Source: Ornithinibacillus halotolerans (GTDB taxonomy: Bacteria; Bacillota; Bacilli; Bacillales; Amphibacillaceae). Taken from it: 64,000 nucleotides of DNA. The notes under the pieces are model-generated. The model saw nothing but the letters and a program-made list of their open reading frames with translations, was not told the origin of the DNA and did not search any database. Numbering within the stretch: the first letter of the stretch is position 1; every line of letters begins with the position of its first letter. Of the stretch, positions 44,150-52,642 are shown in pieces. The position numbers were made by a program, and so were the translations under genes. The stretch lies in assembly GCF_014637405.1 (NCBI RefSeq), contig NZ_BMEY01000010.1, forward strand, positions 62,001-126,000. The letters are read 5' to 3'.

Positions 44150-44270
44150 ACTAAAAAGCCCTGAGAGAAAACGAATAACGTTTCTCCCGGGCTTTTATCC
44201 CTCCGTGGCACAGTAAATCACTGCGAGCTTTCTCTCGGTCCAGTCCAATAATTATTGCGGAACCCTAGAA
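44150..44270 (-). promoter_or_regulatory. Guanidine-I (ykkC-type) riboswitch with terminator
   Basis: Minus strand shows CTAGGGTTCCGC, GGACTGGACCGAGAGAAAGC and CACGGAGGGATAAAAGCCCG in order, the conserved core of the guanidine-I aptamer. The 3' part GCCCGGGAGAAACG can pair with CGTTTTCTCTCAGGGC before a TTTTT run (about 44153-44197). Guanidine binding would prevent that terminator and switch on ykkCD. Confidence 0.94.
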
Positions 44271-44377
44271 AACTTATGAATAATCTAATTGTTTATTATT
44301 ATATCAGTAATGATTTAAATCACAAGCAACTTCTTGTGTTAGATTCACTTTAATGAACTGAGATTAATTTAACAACC

Positions 44378-45283
44378 TCACTTCTCCCACTCACATCTTA
44401 TAGCAAGCTGTCCATTTACTAGTTCACTCGCAATCGTTCCATTCATTTTATCCATAAAACTTTTCACAATCGACAGTCCTAATCCTGTGCTATTGTCTGA
44501 ACGTGATTGATCTACCATATAAAATCGATCGAATATTCGTTCAACATCTTGTTTAGTTAGTGTATAGGCATCATTTTTAATACTCAACATAATTGTCGAT
44601 TCTTTTTCTTCAAGACTAATTATTATATTACCATCTGAATGTTTAATTGCATTAGAAATCAAGTTTTCTACTACTCTTGATACAGCTGACTCATCCGCAA
44701 TAATAAATAAATTACCTTTAGGAATATTTATTATTGGTTCCAGATTTTTCTCGTTAAAACGATCATAAAAACTCATAATAGTATCAACGACTAACCTGTT
44801 TATATTAATTCGTTCGGACTTAAGTTTATGTTCTGCGGATTCAATTACACTTAATTCGAAAAAATCATTCAACAATGCCTCTAATCGCTTGGCTCGCTGT
44901 TTAGCAATGGATAAAAATTCTTCTTTTTCTTCCAGCTCTACATTCTCCGCTTCCGCCATTTGTATATACCCTAAAATAGACGTTAATGGAGTCCTTAAGT
45001 CATGGGATATATTTGCAACAGCTTGTTTCTGTTCCATCTCAAAACGTATCTTCTCTCTATGTTCGGTAACATACATATCCATCAGTTTATTGATTTGTAT
45101 GCCAAGCTTTTCGATATCTTTATCCATTAAAGCAATATCTATCTTTTTATTTGTTTTTCGGTTCGTATATTTCTGTAATTGTTGAGAAATATTATGTACT
45201 TCTTTTTTAATAGAAAAAAGGCGAGTGAATAAAAAGACCGCTATAATAGAAATGGTTATTACTATATAAACCAATACATTCAC
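44378..45283 (-). CDS. Sensor histidine kinase of a two-component/ABC operon
   Basis: 301 residues. One N-terminal membrane helix (about 4-20) and no sizeable extracellular domain; then a coiled region, H-box NISHDLRTPLTSILGY (His94), N-box ENLISNAIKH and G-box STGLGLSIVKSF. Such intramembrane-type kinases often sense drugs through a partner ABC transporter. The start is a GTG after AAAAGGTGA. It is the last gene of the operon, behind the permease. Confidence 0.88.
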   Translation of the reverse strand: MNVLVYIVITISIIAVFLFTRLFSIKKEVHNISQQLQKYTNRKTNKKIDIALMDKDIEKLGIQINKLMDMYVTEHREKIRFEMEQKQAVANISHDLRTPLTSILGYIQMAEAENVELEEKEEFLSIAKQRAKRLEALLNDFFELSVIESAEHKLKSERININRLVVDTIMSFYDRFNEKNLEPIINIPKGNLFIIADESAVSRVVENLISNAIKHSDGNIIISLEEKESTIMLSIKNDAYTLTKQDVERIFDRFYMVDQSRSDNSTGLGLSIVKSFMDKMNGTIASELVNGQLAIRCEWEK

Positions 45284-45296
45284 TCACCTTTTCTTC

Positions 45297-46064
45297 TTAC
45301 TTAATTTCTTTTTTGTTAAAAACAAGAATTCCACATAAAACAAGAATAATTAAACTTACTGCCCCAATAATAATTGACTTAATCATGTCAACGCTTGTCA
45401 TATTAGCGTTAAATACCTCATTAAATTGGCGAAAAATAGAATTCTCATAAATTAAATTTATTATAGGTAAACTCTGGAATTTTTCTATTGCAAACATCAA
45501 TATAGTAAATAGTATTGAAAAGATAATTGTTTTCCCGCTGTCCTCTGTAATAATAGCTAGTACTAATAAAATGGCTATATAACCTAATAATTGTAATATA
45601 AATAATCCATATGATTTACCTAAATATATCAAATTAGAATCACTTAAAGTATCTCCGTTACCAGTAAGAACGATTAATATTAAGCCAGTCATCACTGGAA
45701 TAAGCACTGCCAAAACAATAGAACCTAGTGAAAGAACAATAAACTTTGTTAAATAGATTTTGAATCTCTTATGGCCACTAATTAACTGATTTTTAATGAC
45801 ACCACTTTGTGAAAACTCTATGGATATAAAGAAGGCTGCTAAAGGGCTAATGATAAGATTAAAAAACATTGGAACAGAAAACATCGTTAATGCATTTAAC
45901 TCACCAATCCCAGCGCTGTCGTAAGTGGTTCCAGTTATTTGCCACCAATCAATAAGGATGAGGTAATGTAACAATACGCTTAAGCCCGTTACACTCACTA
46001 AGGTTACCCAAAATGTCCTGTTACGTTGTAACTTAAAGATTTCTGACCTCATGAGATTATTCAT
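45297..46064 (-). CDS. ABC-2-type permease of the two-component/ABC operon
   Basis: 255 residues, six hydrophobic segments, M-R-S-E-I-F-K-L-Q-R-N-R-T-F-W start. This is typical of the permeases of lantibiotic-immunity or bacitracin-type exporters (BcrB/LanE-like). It overlaps the ATPase gene by 8 bases. Confidence 0.85.
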   Translation of the reverse strand: MNNLMRSEIFKLQRNRTFWVTLVSVTGLSVLLHYLILIDWWQITGTTYDSAGIGELNALTMFSVPMFFNLIISPLAAFFISIEFSQSGVIKNQLISGHKRFKIYLTKFIVLSLGSIVLAVLIPVMTGLILIVLTGNGDTLSDSNLIYLGKSYGLFILQLLGYIAILLVLAIITEDSGKTIIFSILFTILMFAIEKFQSLPIINLIYENSIFRQFNEVFNANMTSVDMIKSIIIGAVSLIILVLCGILVFNKKEIK

Positions 46065-46983
46065 TGTCAGCGCCCCCTACAATCCTTGAAAAGTAGCTTT
46101 CCAGACTGTCTCCATTTTGTGAGAGATGTTCAATAATAAGTCCATTATCGGTGAGAGATTTTGACACATTACGTACATCATCAAGGTAACTATAAAGTCT
46201 AATCGTACCATCCGGCATTACTTCAAAATTAGTAGTGGCTAACTTTTCTTCCAAAATAGTTGCGCCCCTTGTTGTGTTATCAACCTTAATTTGCAAATGT
46301 TGTTTGCATTTTTCATCTAATTCTTTTGCAGTTAGTTCTTCCAATAAAATCCCTTGATGAATAATACCAAATTTAGTAGCTAACTGATGGAGTTCACTTA
46401 ATATATGACTCGATATCAATACAGTTAACCCCTTTTCACGATTCAAACGCTTAATTAATTCCCTTAATTCAACAATTCCCATTGGATCTAATCCATTTGT
46501 CGGCTCATCAAGTATTAAGAATTCAGGGTCACTTAATAGAGCAACCGCAAGACCTAGCCTTTGTTTCATGCCTAGGGAGAAGTTCCTCACTTTTTTCTTT
46601 CCTGTACCCTCGAGTCCTACAAGATCTAACGTTTTCTCAATACACTCTCTACCCGGTATCCCTTTTTGTAATCGATGAACTTCTAAGTTTTCATAGGCAG
46701 TCATATTTTGGAATAGTGCTGGTTGTTCAATAATGGCAGCTATGCGTTTCTGTGCCTCTGTTAATTCACTTGAGGCAGCATTATGAAATAACTCTATTGA
46801 CCCACTTGTTGGGAAGGCCAGTCCAGTTACTAAACGCAACATCGTTGATTTGCCAACTCCATTTTGTCCGATAAACCCGTAAATTTCACCCTTCTGTATA
46901 GAAATATTTATATCCTTAAGAGCAACATGCTGTTTGTATTGTTTGGAAAGATTATTTGTTTTCAATATATATTCACTCATCAT
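46057..46983 (-). CDS. ABC transporter ATP-binding protein (BcrA/LanF-like)
   Basis: 308 residues. Walker A GQNGVGKST (about 37-45), signature FSLGMKQRLGLA, Walker B EFLILDEPTNGLDP and H-loop ISSHIL are complete. The C-terminal extension is typical of BcrA-like ATPases of peptide-antibiotic defence. It has its own CTTAAG-repeat promoter in the 78-base gap before it. Confidence 0.9.
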   Translation of the reverse strand: MMSEYILKTNNLSKQYKQHVALKDINISIQKGEIYGFIGQNGVGKSTMLRLVTGLAFPTSGSIELFHNAASSELTEAQKRIAAIIEQPALFQNMTAYENLEVHRLQKGIPGRECIEKTLDLVGLEGTGKKKVRNFSLGMKQRLGLAVALLSDPEFLILDEPTNGLDPMGIVELRELIKRLNREKGLTVLISSHILSELHQLATKFGIIHQGILLEELTAKELDEKCKQHLQIKVDNTTRGATILEEKLATTNFEVMPDGTIRLYSYLDDVRNVSKSLTDNGLIIEHLSQNGDSLESYFSRIVGGADNE

Positions 46984-47010
46984 TGATAGCCTCCCTCTCG
47001 TACTGTCTTT

Positions 47011-47066
47011 ATTATCCGTTCTAAACTATAAGAAAGGCTTAAGATAATTCTTAAGAAAACCTTAAG
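47011..47066 (-). promoter_or_regulatory. CTTAAG triple-repeat promoter before the ABC ATPase
   Basis: CTTAAG occurs at 47038, 47050 and 47061, spaced 12 and 11 bp. Minus strand -10 box GATAAT (47016-47011) lies 21 bp downstream of the nearest repeat, and there is no good -35. The layout matches the site at 48404-48459. The distal repeat overlaps the stop codon of the regulator gene. Confidence 0.75.
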
Positions 47067-47754
47067 ATTTTAATCGATAACCCATTCCCCAGATTGTTTC
47101 GATATACTCACCATTTGGGTTGGCCGTTGCTAGTTTATTTCTTAGATTACTCATATGAACATTCACTGTATTATCATCCCCGTGGTATGGCTCGTTCCAT
47201 ACACTTTCGAAGAGGTTTGACTTAGAGAAGACTTTATGAGGAGATGACAAAAGCAAGTATAATATGGCATATTCTCGTTTAGTTAATGAAAGTTTCGTGT
47301 TATTAATATAAACTGTTTTTGCATCAATATCTAACCTGATATCTTTATGAGTTAATGCAGGTTGCTTTGTGGGAATCTGACTTTGTTTGTACCTTCTTAA
47401 TACAGAGTCAATACGTGCAGATACTTCTTCTACATCAAAAGGTTTGGAAATAAAATCATCTGCTCCTGATCGTAAACTATCAATCTTTATATACTGATCA
47501 TTCTTTGCCGAAATAATAATAACGGGAACTGTACCACTTGACCTAATTTTCGTAAGAATGTCCTCGCCTCTCATACCAGGAAGCATTAAATCAAGCAACA
47601 CTAAATCCCACTCTTGTTGTTCTAAATAAATCATCGCTTCTGTTCCGGAATAAGCAGATTGAGCAAAGTAGTTACTTTTTCGGATTATTCTACATAATAA
47701 TTGGTTAATATCATTGTCATCTTCAACAACTAGAATATTTATTTTTCGTTCCAA
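47062..47754 (-). CDS. OmpR-family response regulator
   Basis: About 230 residues. The receiver domain has the acidic pair E-D-D near the start, the phospho-acceptor Asp in LVLLDLMLPG, and the Lys in SAKND. A winged-helix output domain follows (TKREYAILYLLLSSP, VNVHMSNLRNKL, WGMGYRL). The frame runs to 47772 from a TTG. The AAAGG ribosome-binding site touches the ATG at 47763, so the TTG at 47754 is the best-spaced start. It pairs with the kinase at 44.4 kb. Confidence 0.9.
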   Translation of the reverse strand: MERKINILVVEDDNDINQLLCRIIRKSNYFAQSAYSGTEAMIYLEQQEWDLVLLDLMLPGMRGEDILTKIRSSGTVPVIIISAKNDQYIKIDSLRSGADDFISKPFDVEEVSARIDSVLRRYKQSQIPTKQPALTHKDIRLDIDAKTVYINNTKLSLTKREYAILYLLLSSPHKVFSKSNLFESVWNEPYHGDDNTVNVHMSNLRNKLATANPNGEYIETIWGMGYRLKS

Positions 47755-47797
47755 ATGTATCATCCTTTCCAAACTATTATTGTTTTATCCTTCCACA

Positions 47798-48376
47798 TCA
47801 TGCAGGGATAAAAGGATAAGAAAATGATACATTCTCTGGCTCACCCTTCATCAGATAATCATTTACACTACCTTCATATTCCAAACGAAGATCAGGTAAT
47901 TCCTGCAAATCATGTGGTGCTACAAGCGATACTGAATTTTCAAATTGAATAACATTAGATCCCTCTAATACTGATGCAACAAATTCCGAACAAAAATAAG
48001 AGTTCTTTCTAGTTAATGGCCTGTTAAAAACAAATCCAAATAACCCTAAAAAATTATAGTGATACGCATCTTTTTCTGCACTAATTTCCTCAATATAGTT
48101 TTTGATAGTTTGCAATTGGTTATCCGTGACAGTTAATGAATAGATTGCACATCTTGCATGGTTTAATAGTTTGGAATTTACATCTTCTTGTACAAATCCC
48201 CCGTTTAATGGATTATGGATATTCTTTCTGCCAAAACTATAAACCTCTTCTAAATTTGAATCCAAGGCAATAGAAGCGTGATTATATGGTTTATTGGTAT
48301 ATAGTTTTATTAACTTTGTTAAGAACGACCCGGTATCTGTTAAAAGAATGTATATCTTACTTTCTTTCATATTCAT
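47798..48376 (-). CDS. Permuted papain-like (YiiX/YebB-type) cysteine hydrolase
   Basis: 192 residues. Y-N-H-A-S-I-A-L (about 31-38) supplies the likely catalytic His and N-S-Y-F-C-S-E-F-V (about 131-139) the Cys; their order is that of permuted NlpC/P60-like YiiX proteins, which act on amides or lipids. No signal peptide is visible. It is the first gene behind the CTTAAG promoter and 26-40 bases before the response regulator, so it belongs to the operon. Its role in antibiotic or envelope response is inferred. Confidence 0.72.
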   Translation of the reverse strand: MNMKESKIYILLTDTGSFLTKLIKLYTNKPYNHASIALDSNLEEVYSFGRKNIHNPLNGGFVQEDVNSKLLNHARCAIYSLTVTDNQLQTIKNYIEEISAEKDAYHYNFLGLFGFVFNRPLTRKNSYFCSEFVASVLEGSNVIQFENSVSLVAPHDLQELPDLRLEYEGSVNDYLMKGEPENVSFSYPFIPA

Positions 48377-48403
48377 TCTCCTTTTTCTTTAATTGATAAG
48401 TCT

Positions 48404-48459
48404 ACTATACAAATCAATTAGTAAGAAAAACTTAAAAACTTTCTTAAGAAATCCTTAAG
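48404..48459 (-). promoter_or_regulatory. CTTAAG triple-repeat promoter of the two-component operon
   Basis: CTTAAA at 48431 and CTTAAG at 48443 and 48454, spaced 12 and 11 bp. The minus-strand -10 box TATAGT (48409-48404) is 21 bp from the nearest repeat. The geometry is the same as at 47011-47066, which suggests both are activated by the operon's own regulator. Confidence 0.75.
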
Positions 48460-48602
48460 TTTTTAGAAAGAGAAACAGACTAGGACAAAACTATTCCTAA
48501 TAAAGGTAAACATTCCGAGTGGGATCATGGAGGTGGAGATCATCCCCATTACTCAAAAACTCTCCCTAAGTAAACTTCCTCTACTATTTCTTGTAAAAAA
48601 AC
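48460..48602. other. Non-coding gap with a decayed 52-bp-repeat relative
   Basis: Bases 48514-48553 (CGAGTGGGATCATGG ... ATCATCCCCATT) resemble the repeat unit at 8.3 kb. A 28-codon frame on the minus strand (48463-48549, behind GGGAGAG) reads as a hydrophobic peptide, but nothing else supports it. I see no other feature. Confidence 0.4.
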
Positions 48603-48634
48603 AAAAAAGAGGGAATACATACCCCCTCTTTTAA
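48603..48634 (-). terminator. Intrinsic terminator/attenuator behind the leader peptide
   Basis: Minus strand AAAGAGGG pairs with CCCTCTTT around GGTATGTATT and runs into TTTTTTG. It follows the leader ORF by about 90 bases, with no gene between. Confidence 0.85.
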
Positions 48635-48651
48635 TTTAACCGTACTATATT

Positions 48652-48768
48652 GGTTTTCTTTTAAATTAGACAGATCAATTCCATTTATCTGAACATAGGC
48701 TGAGCCTATGAGTATTTAATTATCAGTTTAAACGTAATCTGATTAATGCTGTCACAAAGAAAACCTCC
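48652..48768 (-). promoter_or_regulatory. Structured leader RNA around a macrolide-type leader peptide
   Basis: From 5' to 3': ribosome-binding site GGAGG (48768-48764), a 10-codon ORF, the perfect inverted repeat CATAGGCT-G-AGCCTATG (48694-48710), a CAGAT/ATCTG hairpin, and AAAGAAAACC (48661-48652), which is complementary to GGTTTTCTTT at the ribosome-binding site (48765-48756). This looks like an attenuator switched by ribosome stalling. Confidence 0.6.
48723..48755 (-). CDS. Leader peptide VTALIRLRLN
   Basis: Ten codons from GTG, 8 bases behind GGAGG, ending in TGA. The R-L-R motif at positions 6-8 and the M-T-A start resemble the leaders of msr and ermD genes (MTASMRLK, MTHSMRLR), where an Arg/Lys-x-Arg/Lys motif stalls ribosomes with a bound macrolide. 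No resistance gene follows before the terminator. The nearest downstream gene is at 48376. Confidence 0.6.
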   Translation of the reverse strand: MTALIRLRLN

Positions 48769-48834
48769 ATTTCATTTTAGATGTAATTATCATAGCAAAG
48801 TTACACTCGTTTTTTTATGTTATTCATTTTCAAA

Positions 48835-49524
48835 TTAATATCCGTATAAAACATCTTTTTTGATTTTTTGCTTAGAAACTTTATTTTCTTGTAAATAGGC
48901 TGAAACAGAATCCACCATAGACTTCGGTCCGGCAATAAAGTATTTTTCATTATCCTTATATAGCTGCATATACTTATCTATTTCATTATATAAACGATCC
49001 CTTGAGTCAAAATAAGTAACACTGATAGAAGTACTATTAGCTATGTCATTAAGTTCATCTTTGAAAATATATGATTTATCGCTGTCCATATAGAGTAGAT
49101 GGATTGGTTTTTGATTAGAATTTCCCTCTAAGTCAAGTTGTTTCAATATGGACCTGAATGGTGTAATCCCGATTCCTCCAGCAATTAAGATGGTAGGACT
49201 ATCAGCTTTTAAGTGAAATGCCCCTACTGGTCCCGACATAGTAATTGTCATTCCAGGTTTTAATTCCAACAGAGCTTTTTTATACTCACTTGGGGTGTCA
49301 TTAATTTTTGTTGTAATACGAATTGTATCTTCCTTAGGAGCAGATGCCACACTGAATGGTTTCGTACCACTTTTTATTTTCTTATGTGTAATCGTAAATA
49401 AACCGTGTTGACCTGCTTCCCAGGTTAAATCTTGTCCTTTTTTAAATTGAAAACTGTACACATTATCCGATTCTTTTTTACTCCCTAGAAACTCTAATTC
49501 TTTCTTCTTAAAAACTGCAATCAT
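48835..49524 (-). CDS. Ferredoxin-reductase-like FAD/NAD(P)-binding protein
   Basis: 229 residues. The FAD site reads T-K-P-F-S-V-A-S and the NAD(P) domain begins at ILIAGGIGITPFRSI. It has no iron-sulfur or heme domain, so it needs a partner. The ATG at 49524 has no ribosome-binding site. A good AAGGAG stands before an ATG at 49545 whose frame (M-G-F-F-K-I) stops at the TGA overlapping this ATG. One more T in the T6 run at 49531-49536 would fuse them as MGFFQDMIAVF. Either coupling or a homopolymer error is possible. Confidence 0.82.
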   Translation of the reverse strand: MIAVFKKKELEFLGSKKESDNVYSFQFKKGQDLTWEAGQHGLFTITHKKIKSGTKPFSVASAPKEDTIRITTKINDTPSEYKKALLELKPGMTITMSGPVGAFHLKADSPTILIAGGIGITPFRSILKQLDLEGNSNQKPIHLLYMDSDKSYIFKDELNDIANSTSISVTYFDSRDRLYNEIDKYMQLYKDNEKYFIAGPKSMVDSVSAYLQENKVSKQKIKKDVLYGY

Positions 49525-49611
49525 ATCTTGAAAAAACCCATATCATTAACTCCTTTTTGACGGACTTCGACTTCCCTTATACTCCCCAATAAGGGATATT
49601 AACCCACGTAA

Positions 49612-49992
49612 TTAAAGTATCTTTTTAAGTTCTTCCACTTTATATGCCCAACCACTTTTTGCACCATGGAATGCATAATCTTCTTGTGCGAATCCAGTGT
49701 GTTCAAGATGTACATGAGTTGTTTCGCCTTCTTGTTTTAATGTCCATGTCACTACTGTATCAATCGGCCCACCGACCCATGTATACGATAGTTTGTTAGG
49801 CTCATCAACAACTAAGACTTCACTATCTACAACTAAATCAATTTCTTTATTCCAAAACTGACACTTAGATCCTACAATAGGTTGAAAATTATTCTCCATC
49901 ACCCATTTTGCAAGTGTGTCTGATTGTGTTAAAGCGTCCCAAACTTTATGAATAGGGCTTTTAAATTGAAAATCTAATGATATATCTGCCAT
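49612..49992 (-). CDS. SRPBCC (AHSA1-like) domain protein
   Basis: 126 residues. D-F-Q-F-K-S-P-I-H-K-V-W-D-A-L-T at the N terminus, LSYTWVGGPIDTVVTWTL and VHLEHTGF are the AHSA1/START-like signature, a fold that binds hydrophobic ligands. Its start lies 2 bases after the ArsR gene. ArsR-SRPBCC pairs are common, with the second protein the target of the repressor. The ligand is unknown. Confidence 0.88.
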   Translation of the reverse strand: MADISLDFQFKSPIHKVWDALTQSDTLAKWVMENNFQPIVGSKCQFWNKEIDLVVDSEVLVVDEPNKLSYTWVGGPIDTVVTWTLKQEGETTHVHLEHTGFAQEDYAFHGAKSGWAYKVEELKKIL

Positions 49993-49994
49993 TT

Positions 49995-50315
49995 TTATTC
50001 CTCCAATATATTTTTAAGTAGTAATGCTCTTTCATTCCAAAACTTCTCATAAAAGGATAACCAATCTTTTACTTCCTGCAAGGGAGCTGGATTTAGTTTA
50101 TACCTTGTTTCTCGACCTGCTTTTCGGTTCGTCACTAAATCTGCCTCCTTTAGGATAGTCAGATGTTTCGATACAGCAGTACGTCCCATTTTAAATTGTG
50201 CAGTTAATTCATGTAGAGGTAACTCATCTCCATCTGCCAATATGCGTATTAATTTACGTCTAGTTGGATCTGCAATAGCTACAAAAACATCACGTTTATG
50301 TTCTGTTTGGTTCAA
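49995..50315 (-). CDS. ArsR-family regulator of the SRPBCC gene
   Basis: 106 residues. DPTRRKLIRILADGDELPLHELTAQFKMGRTAVSKHLTILKEADLV is the winged helix; GRETRYKLNPAPLQEV follows. No metal-binding Cys pattern is present, so it belongs to the non-metal (SdpR-like) group. Two 16-bp palindromes surround its -10 box. Confidence 0.9.
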   Translation of the reverse strand: MNQTEHKRDVFVAIADPTRRKLIRILADGDELPLHELTAQFKMGRTAVSKHLTILKEADLVTNRKAGRETRYKLNPAPLQEVKDWLSFYEKFWNERALLLKNILEE

Positions 50316-50339
50316 AGCCTTTCCCCCTCTTCTTCATAA

Positions 50340-50388
50340 GACACTAAATAGTGTCCCTATTATATGACACCATTTAGTGTCCAGTCAA
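50340..50388 (-). promoter_or_regulatory. Promoter and double operator of the ArsR-SRPBCC pair
   Basis: Minus strand TTGACT (50388-50383), 18-bp spacer, TATAAT (50364-50359). GACACTAAATAGTGTC (50340-50355) is a perfect palindrome and GACACCATTTAGTGTC (50366-50381) a close copy. One sits in the spacer and one just after the -10, an ideal repression layout. Confidence 0.85.
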
Positions 50389-50465
50389 GTAGTTTGTAAA
50401 ATGCTTTATTAATTTTATTTTCACTCATTTTCAATATATAACTTTTGCCATTTTCGAGATGAATT

Positions 50466-50500
50466 AAAAAAAGGACTGAATCAATACCTGATTCAGCCCT
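50466..50500 (-). terminator. Intrinsic terminator after the acetyltransferase gene
   Basis: Minus strand GGGCTGAATCA pairs with TGATTCAGTCC around GGTAT and is followed by seven T. Confidence 0.9.
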
Positions 50501-50506
50501 ACTTTA

Positions 50507-51067
50507 TTATATAGATAATTCTTTAATGACCCTTGCTGGGTTACCACCGACTACAACATTGTCTGGAACATCCTTCGTCAAAACTGCACCTGATGCGATA
50601 ACTACATTATCTCCCACAGTAATTCCTGGATTAATAATTGCATTTCCACCAATCCAAACATTATGTCCAATAGTAATAGGTTTTGCATACTCTGTTCCCG
50701 AATTGCGCTCAATTGGATTTAAAGGGTGTGTTGCAGTATAAAGTTGTACTCCAGGTCCTAGCATACAATTATCTCCAAAACGCACCTCAGAAACGTCTAA
50801 TATTATACAATCAAAGTTCGCATAAAAGTTTTCACCAACATATGTATTATAGCCATAATCAAAACGTATATTTGGTTCCATAAATATGTTTTCGCCTGTT
50901 GAACCGAGTAGATCCTTTAATAGTTCGGTCCGCTTCTCTGTTTCATTTTCCAATGTTTGATTATATATTCTAACTTTGCGTCTAGCTTCCAAGCGATCCT
51001 TGATTAACTCTGGATCTGCAGGATCATACATTTCTCCTGCTATCATCTTTTCCTTTTCAGTTTTCAT
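50507..51067 (-). CDS. maa: Maltose/galactoside O-acetyltransferase (left-handed beta-helix)
   Basis: 186 residues. The N-terminal Mac domain ([16 protein letters not shown]) is followed by hexapeptide repeats of the left-handed beta helix, e.g. [51 protein letters not shown]. The catalytic His is in TATHPLN. The enzyme acetylates sugars with acetyl-CoA. It ends a minus-strand row and has its own terminator. Confidence 0.9.
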   Translation of the reverse strand: MKTEKEKMIAGEMYDPADPELIKDRLEARRKVRIYNQTLENETEKRTELLKDLLGSTGENIFMEPNIRFDYGYNTYVGENFYANFDCIILDVSEVRFGDNCMLGPGVQLYTATHPLNPIERNSGTEYAKPITIGHNVWIGGNAIINPGITVGDNVVIASGAVLTKDVPDNVVVGGNPARVIKELSI

Positions 51068-51080
51068 GTTATACTCCTCC

Positions 51081-51761
51081 TCATGATTGAAATAACCTAT
51101 TTATTTCCTCACGATTAAACTCGTTAATCCAATCATTGTAATTTTCATAAATAGGCTGAATCCTAGCTTGCTCTGACGCTATTACTTCACACCCTCTATC
51201 ATCATAAACATAAAAAATAATATGTTTTGTAACATTGATGAAAAATACATCTGGCTTGTACAACCCATAAGGATTATGCAATCTTGGTTTGAGAGAAGGG
51301 AAATCTTGATTACATATTGCTTTTAATAACAAAGTATAGTTGATATCTTGCTTTCTACATAGTAATGAAAATTGGGATGTGAGAGATTCTTCTGCTTCTT
51401 CTTCATCTTCAAACATAAAAGGTAGTAATTGCTGTTTTAACTGATAACGAACGGTTTTATTTTTAATGAAATGACGATAGACTTTCATTTTCTTGTTACT
51501 CTGTCTCTGGAATATCTTTTTTTTGTATAGATTGGTTACTAACAAGATTTTATCGTTTTCTGCAAACAATTCATGAAAAAGTGTAAGAGTTTGTTTATAT
51601 ACCATATTGAAGTATTCAAGGTTAAGTTCATCGGAGTCACTTTTCAGTTGATAAAGACCTTTTGCCAAGTCAAAGTGTAGTCCAACACTCCATTGATCAT
51701 ATAAACTGGGCTTTAGTATAAGTTTTGGAAAATTATCGTTTAAGTAGTCTTTTAAATCCAT
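51081..51761 (-). CDS. DUF3885-family protein (immunity-like)
   Basis: 226 residues, cytosolic. [46 protein letters not shown] and [15 protein letters not shown] match the DUF3885 pattern. This domain often occurs beside WapA/Rhs-type toxins and is thought to give immunity in some cases. No toxin is visible here. It ends the row of orphan genes from 54.1 kb. Confidence 0.75.
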   Translation of the reverse strand: MDLKDYLNDNFPKLILKPSLYDQWSVGLHFDLAKGLYQLKSDSDELNLEYFNMVYKQTLTLFHELFAENDKILLVTNLYKKKIFQRQSNKKMKVYRHFIKNKTVRYQLKQQLLPFMFEDEEEAEESLTSQFSLLCRKQDINYTLLLKAICNQDFPSLKPRLHNPYGLYKPDVFFINVTKHIIFYVYDDRGCEVIASEQARIQPIYENYNDWINEFNREEINRLFQS

Positions 51762-51779
51762 CTACTAACTCCAATCTAA

Positions 51780-52616
51780 TTACGCAATACTTCCTCCATG
51801 CATCGAAAATAAATAAAAATCTTCACCATCAGTAATCGTCCAACCATCATAGTAAGTGCTCGAATGAAAAATGTCTAAAAAAACATCTCCAATTTGGATA
51901 ATTAGTAACGGATTTTGTTCAAACAATTGAATATCTACAATGATTTTTCCAACTAATAGATCTCTAGCTGTTTTCCATTCACTGGAATTAACCTTGACAT
52001 CCATGTCACCTAGAACTATTACATCCCTATCTCTAATACGCCACGGACACTCTATTATAATTACACCTTTATCAAGTTCGACAATAAAGTTAACATCTGA
52101 ATCAATTGCAGTCACTTGCTTTCCGATTATGTCGTCAAATCTAATATTACTTCTTTTCGTATGCCAAAGTTTTCGTGCATGTGTAACAATCCAGTCATTA
52201 ATCTTTTCCTCTGTATATTGATACAAATTATCTCCATATTGTAAGTCATCCATGGCATCACTAATTTCCTGCCATTCCATCTGTACTTCTATTAGTTCAT
52301 AATTCAGTGCACATTGATAAAGTTCCTTAACTATATCCATCGCATGCTTATTAGATAACAGTAAGTGGGAGTGGAGTTGTTTTATATGATTATGTACACA
52401 GACCTCTATAGTAGGGGCTTCTCTTTGTATTGCCTTCATCGCTTTTTCAAACATGTCCTCTATTTCAAATAGATTGTAAGGTTCTTTCATACTAGCCAAC
52501 TTTTTAATTTCAAGAACATCCATATGTAAAGATGAAATCGCCCATTCTACATAATCGGTAGGCTTTACTGTATCTGTGTATTTTTTGTAGTATAACTCTA
52601 ATATATTGATGTTCAC
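51780..52616 (-). CDS. Unrecognised 278-residue protein, immunity-like context
   Basis: I do not recognise it with confidence. The N-terminal half is helical and acidic. The C-terminal half (about 155-275) is rich in short strands (GKQVTAIDSDVNFIVELDKGVIIIECPWRIRDRDVIVLGD, PLLIIQIGDVFLDIF) and may be a small beta domain of the DUF6188 sort. No signal or membrane segment. The start is a GTG very close to GGAGGG. Neighbours suggest an immunity or antitoxin role. Confidence 0.65.
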   Translation of the reverse strand: MNINILELYYKKYTDTVKPTDYVEWAISSLHMDVLEIKKLASMKEPYNLFEIEDMFEKAMKAIQREAPTIEVCVHNHIKQLHSHLLLSNKHAMDIVKELYQCALNYELIEVQMEWQEISDAMDDLQYGDNLYQYTEEKINDWIVTHARKLWHTKRSNIRFDDIIGKQVTAIDSDVNFIVELDKGVIIIECPWRIRDRDVIVLGDMDVKVNSSEWKTARDLLVGKIIVDIQLFEQNPLLIIQIGDVFLDIFHSSTYYDGWTITDGEDFYLFSMHGGSIA

Positions 52617-52642
52617 CCCTCCATTTCATATATTTAGATAAA

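Noticed and set aside
48463-48549. 28-residue hydrophobic peptide gene
   Set aside because: It has a plausible ribosome-binding site but overlaps a degenerate repeat, and nothing else supports it.
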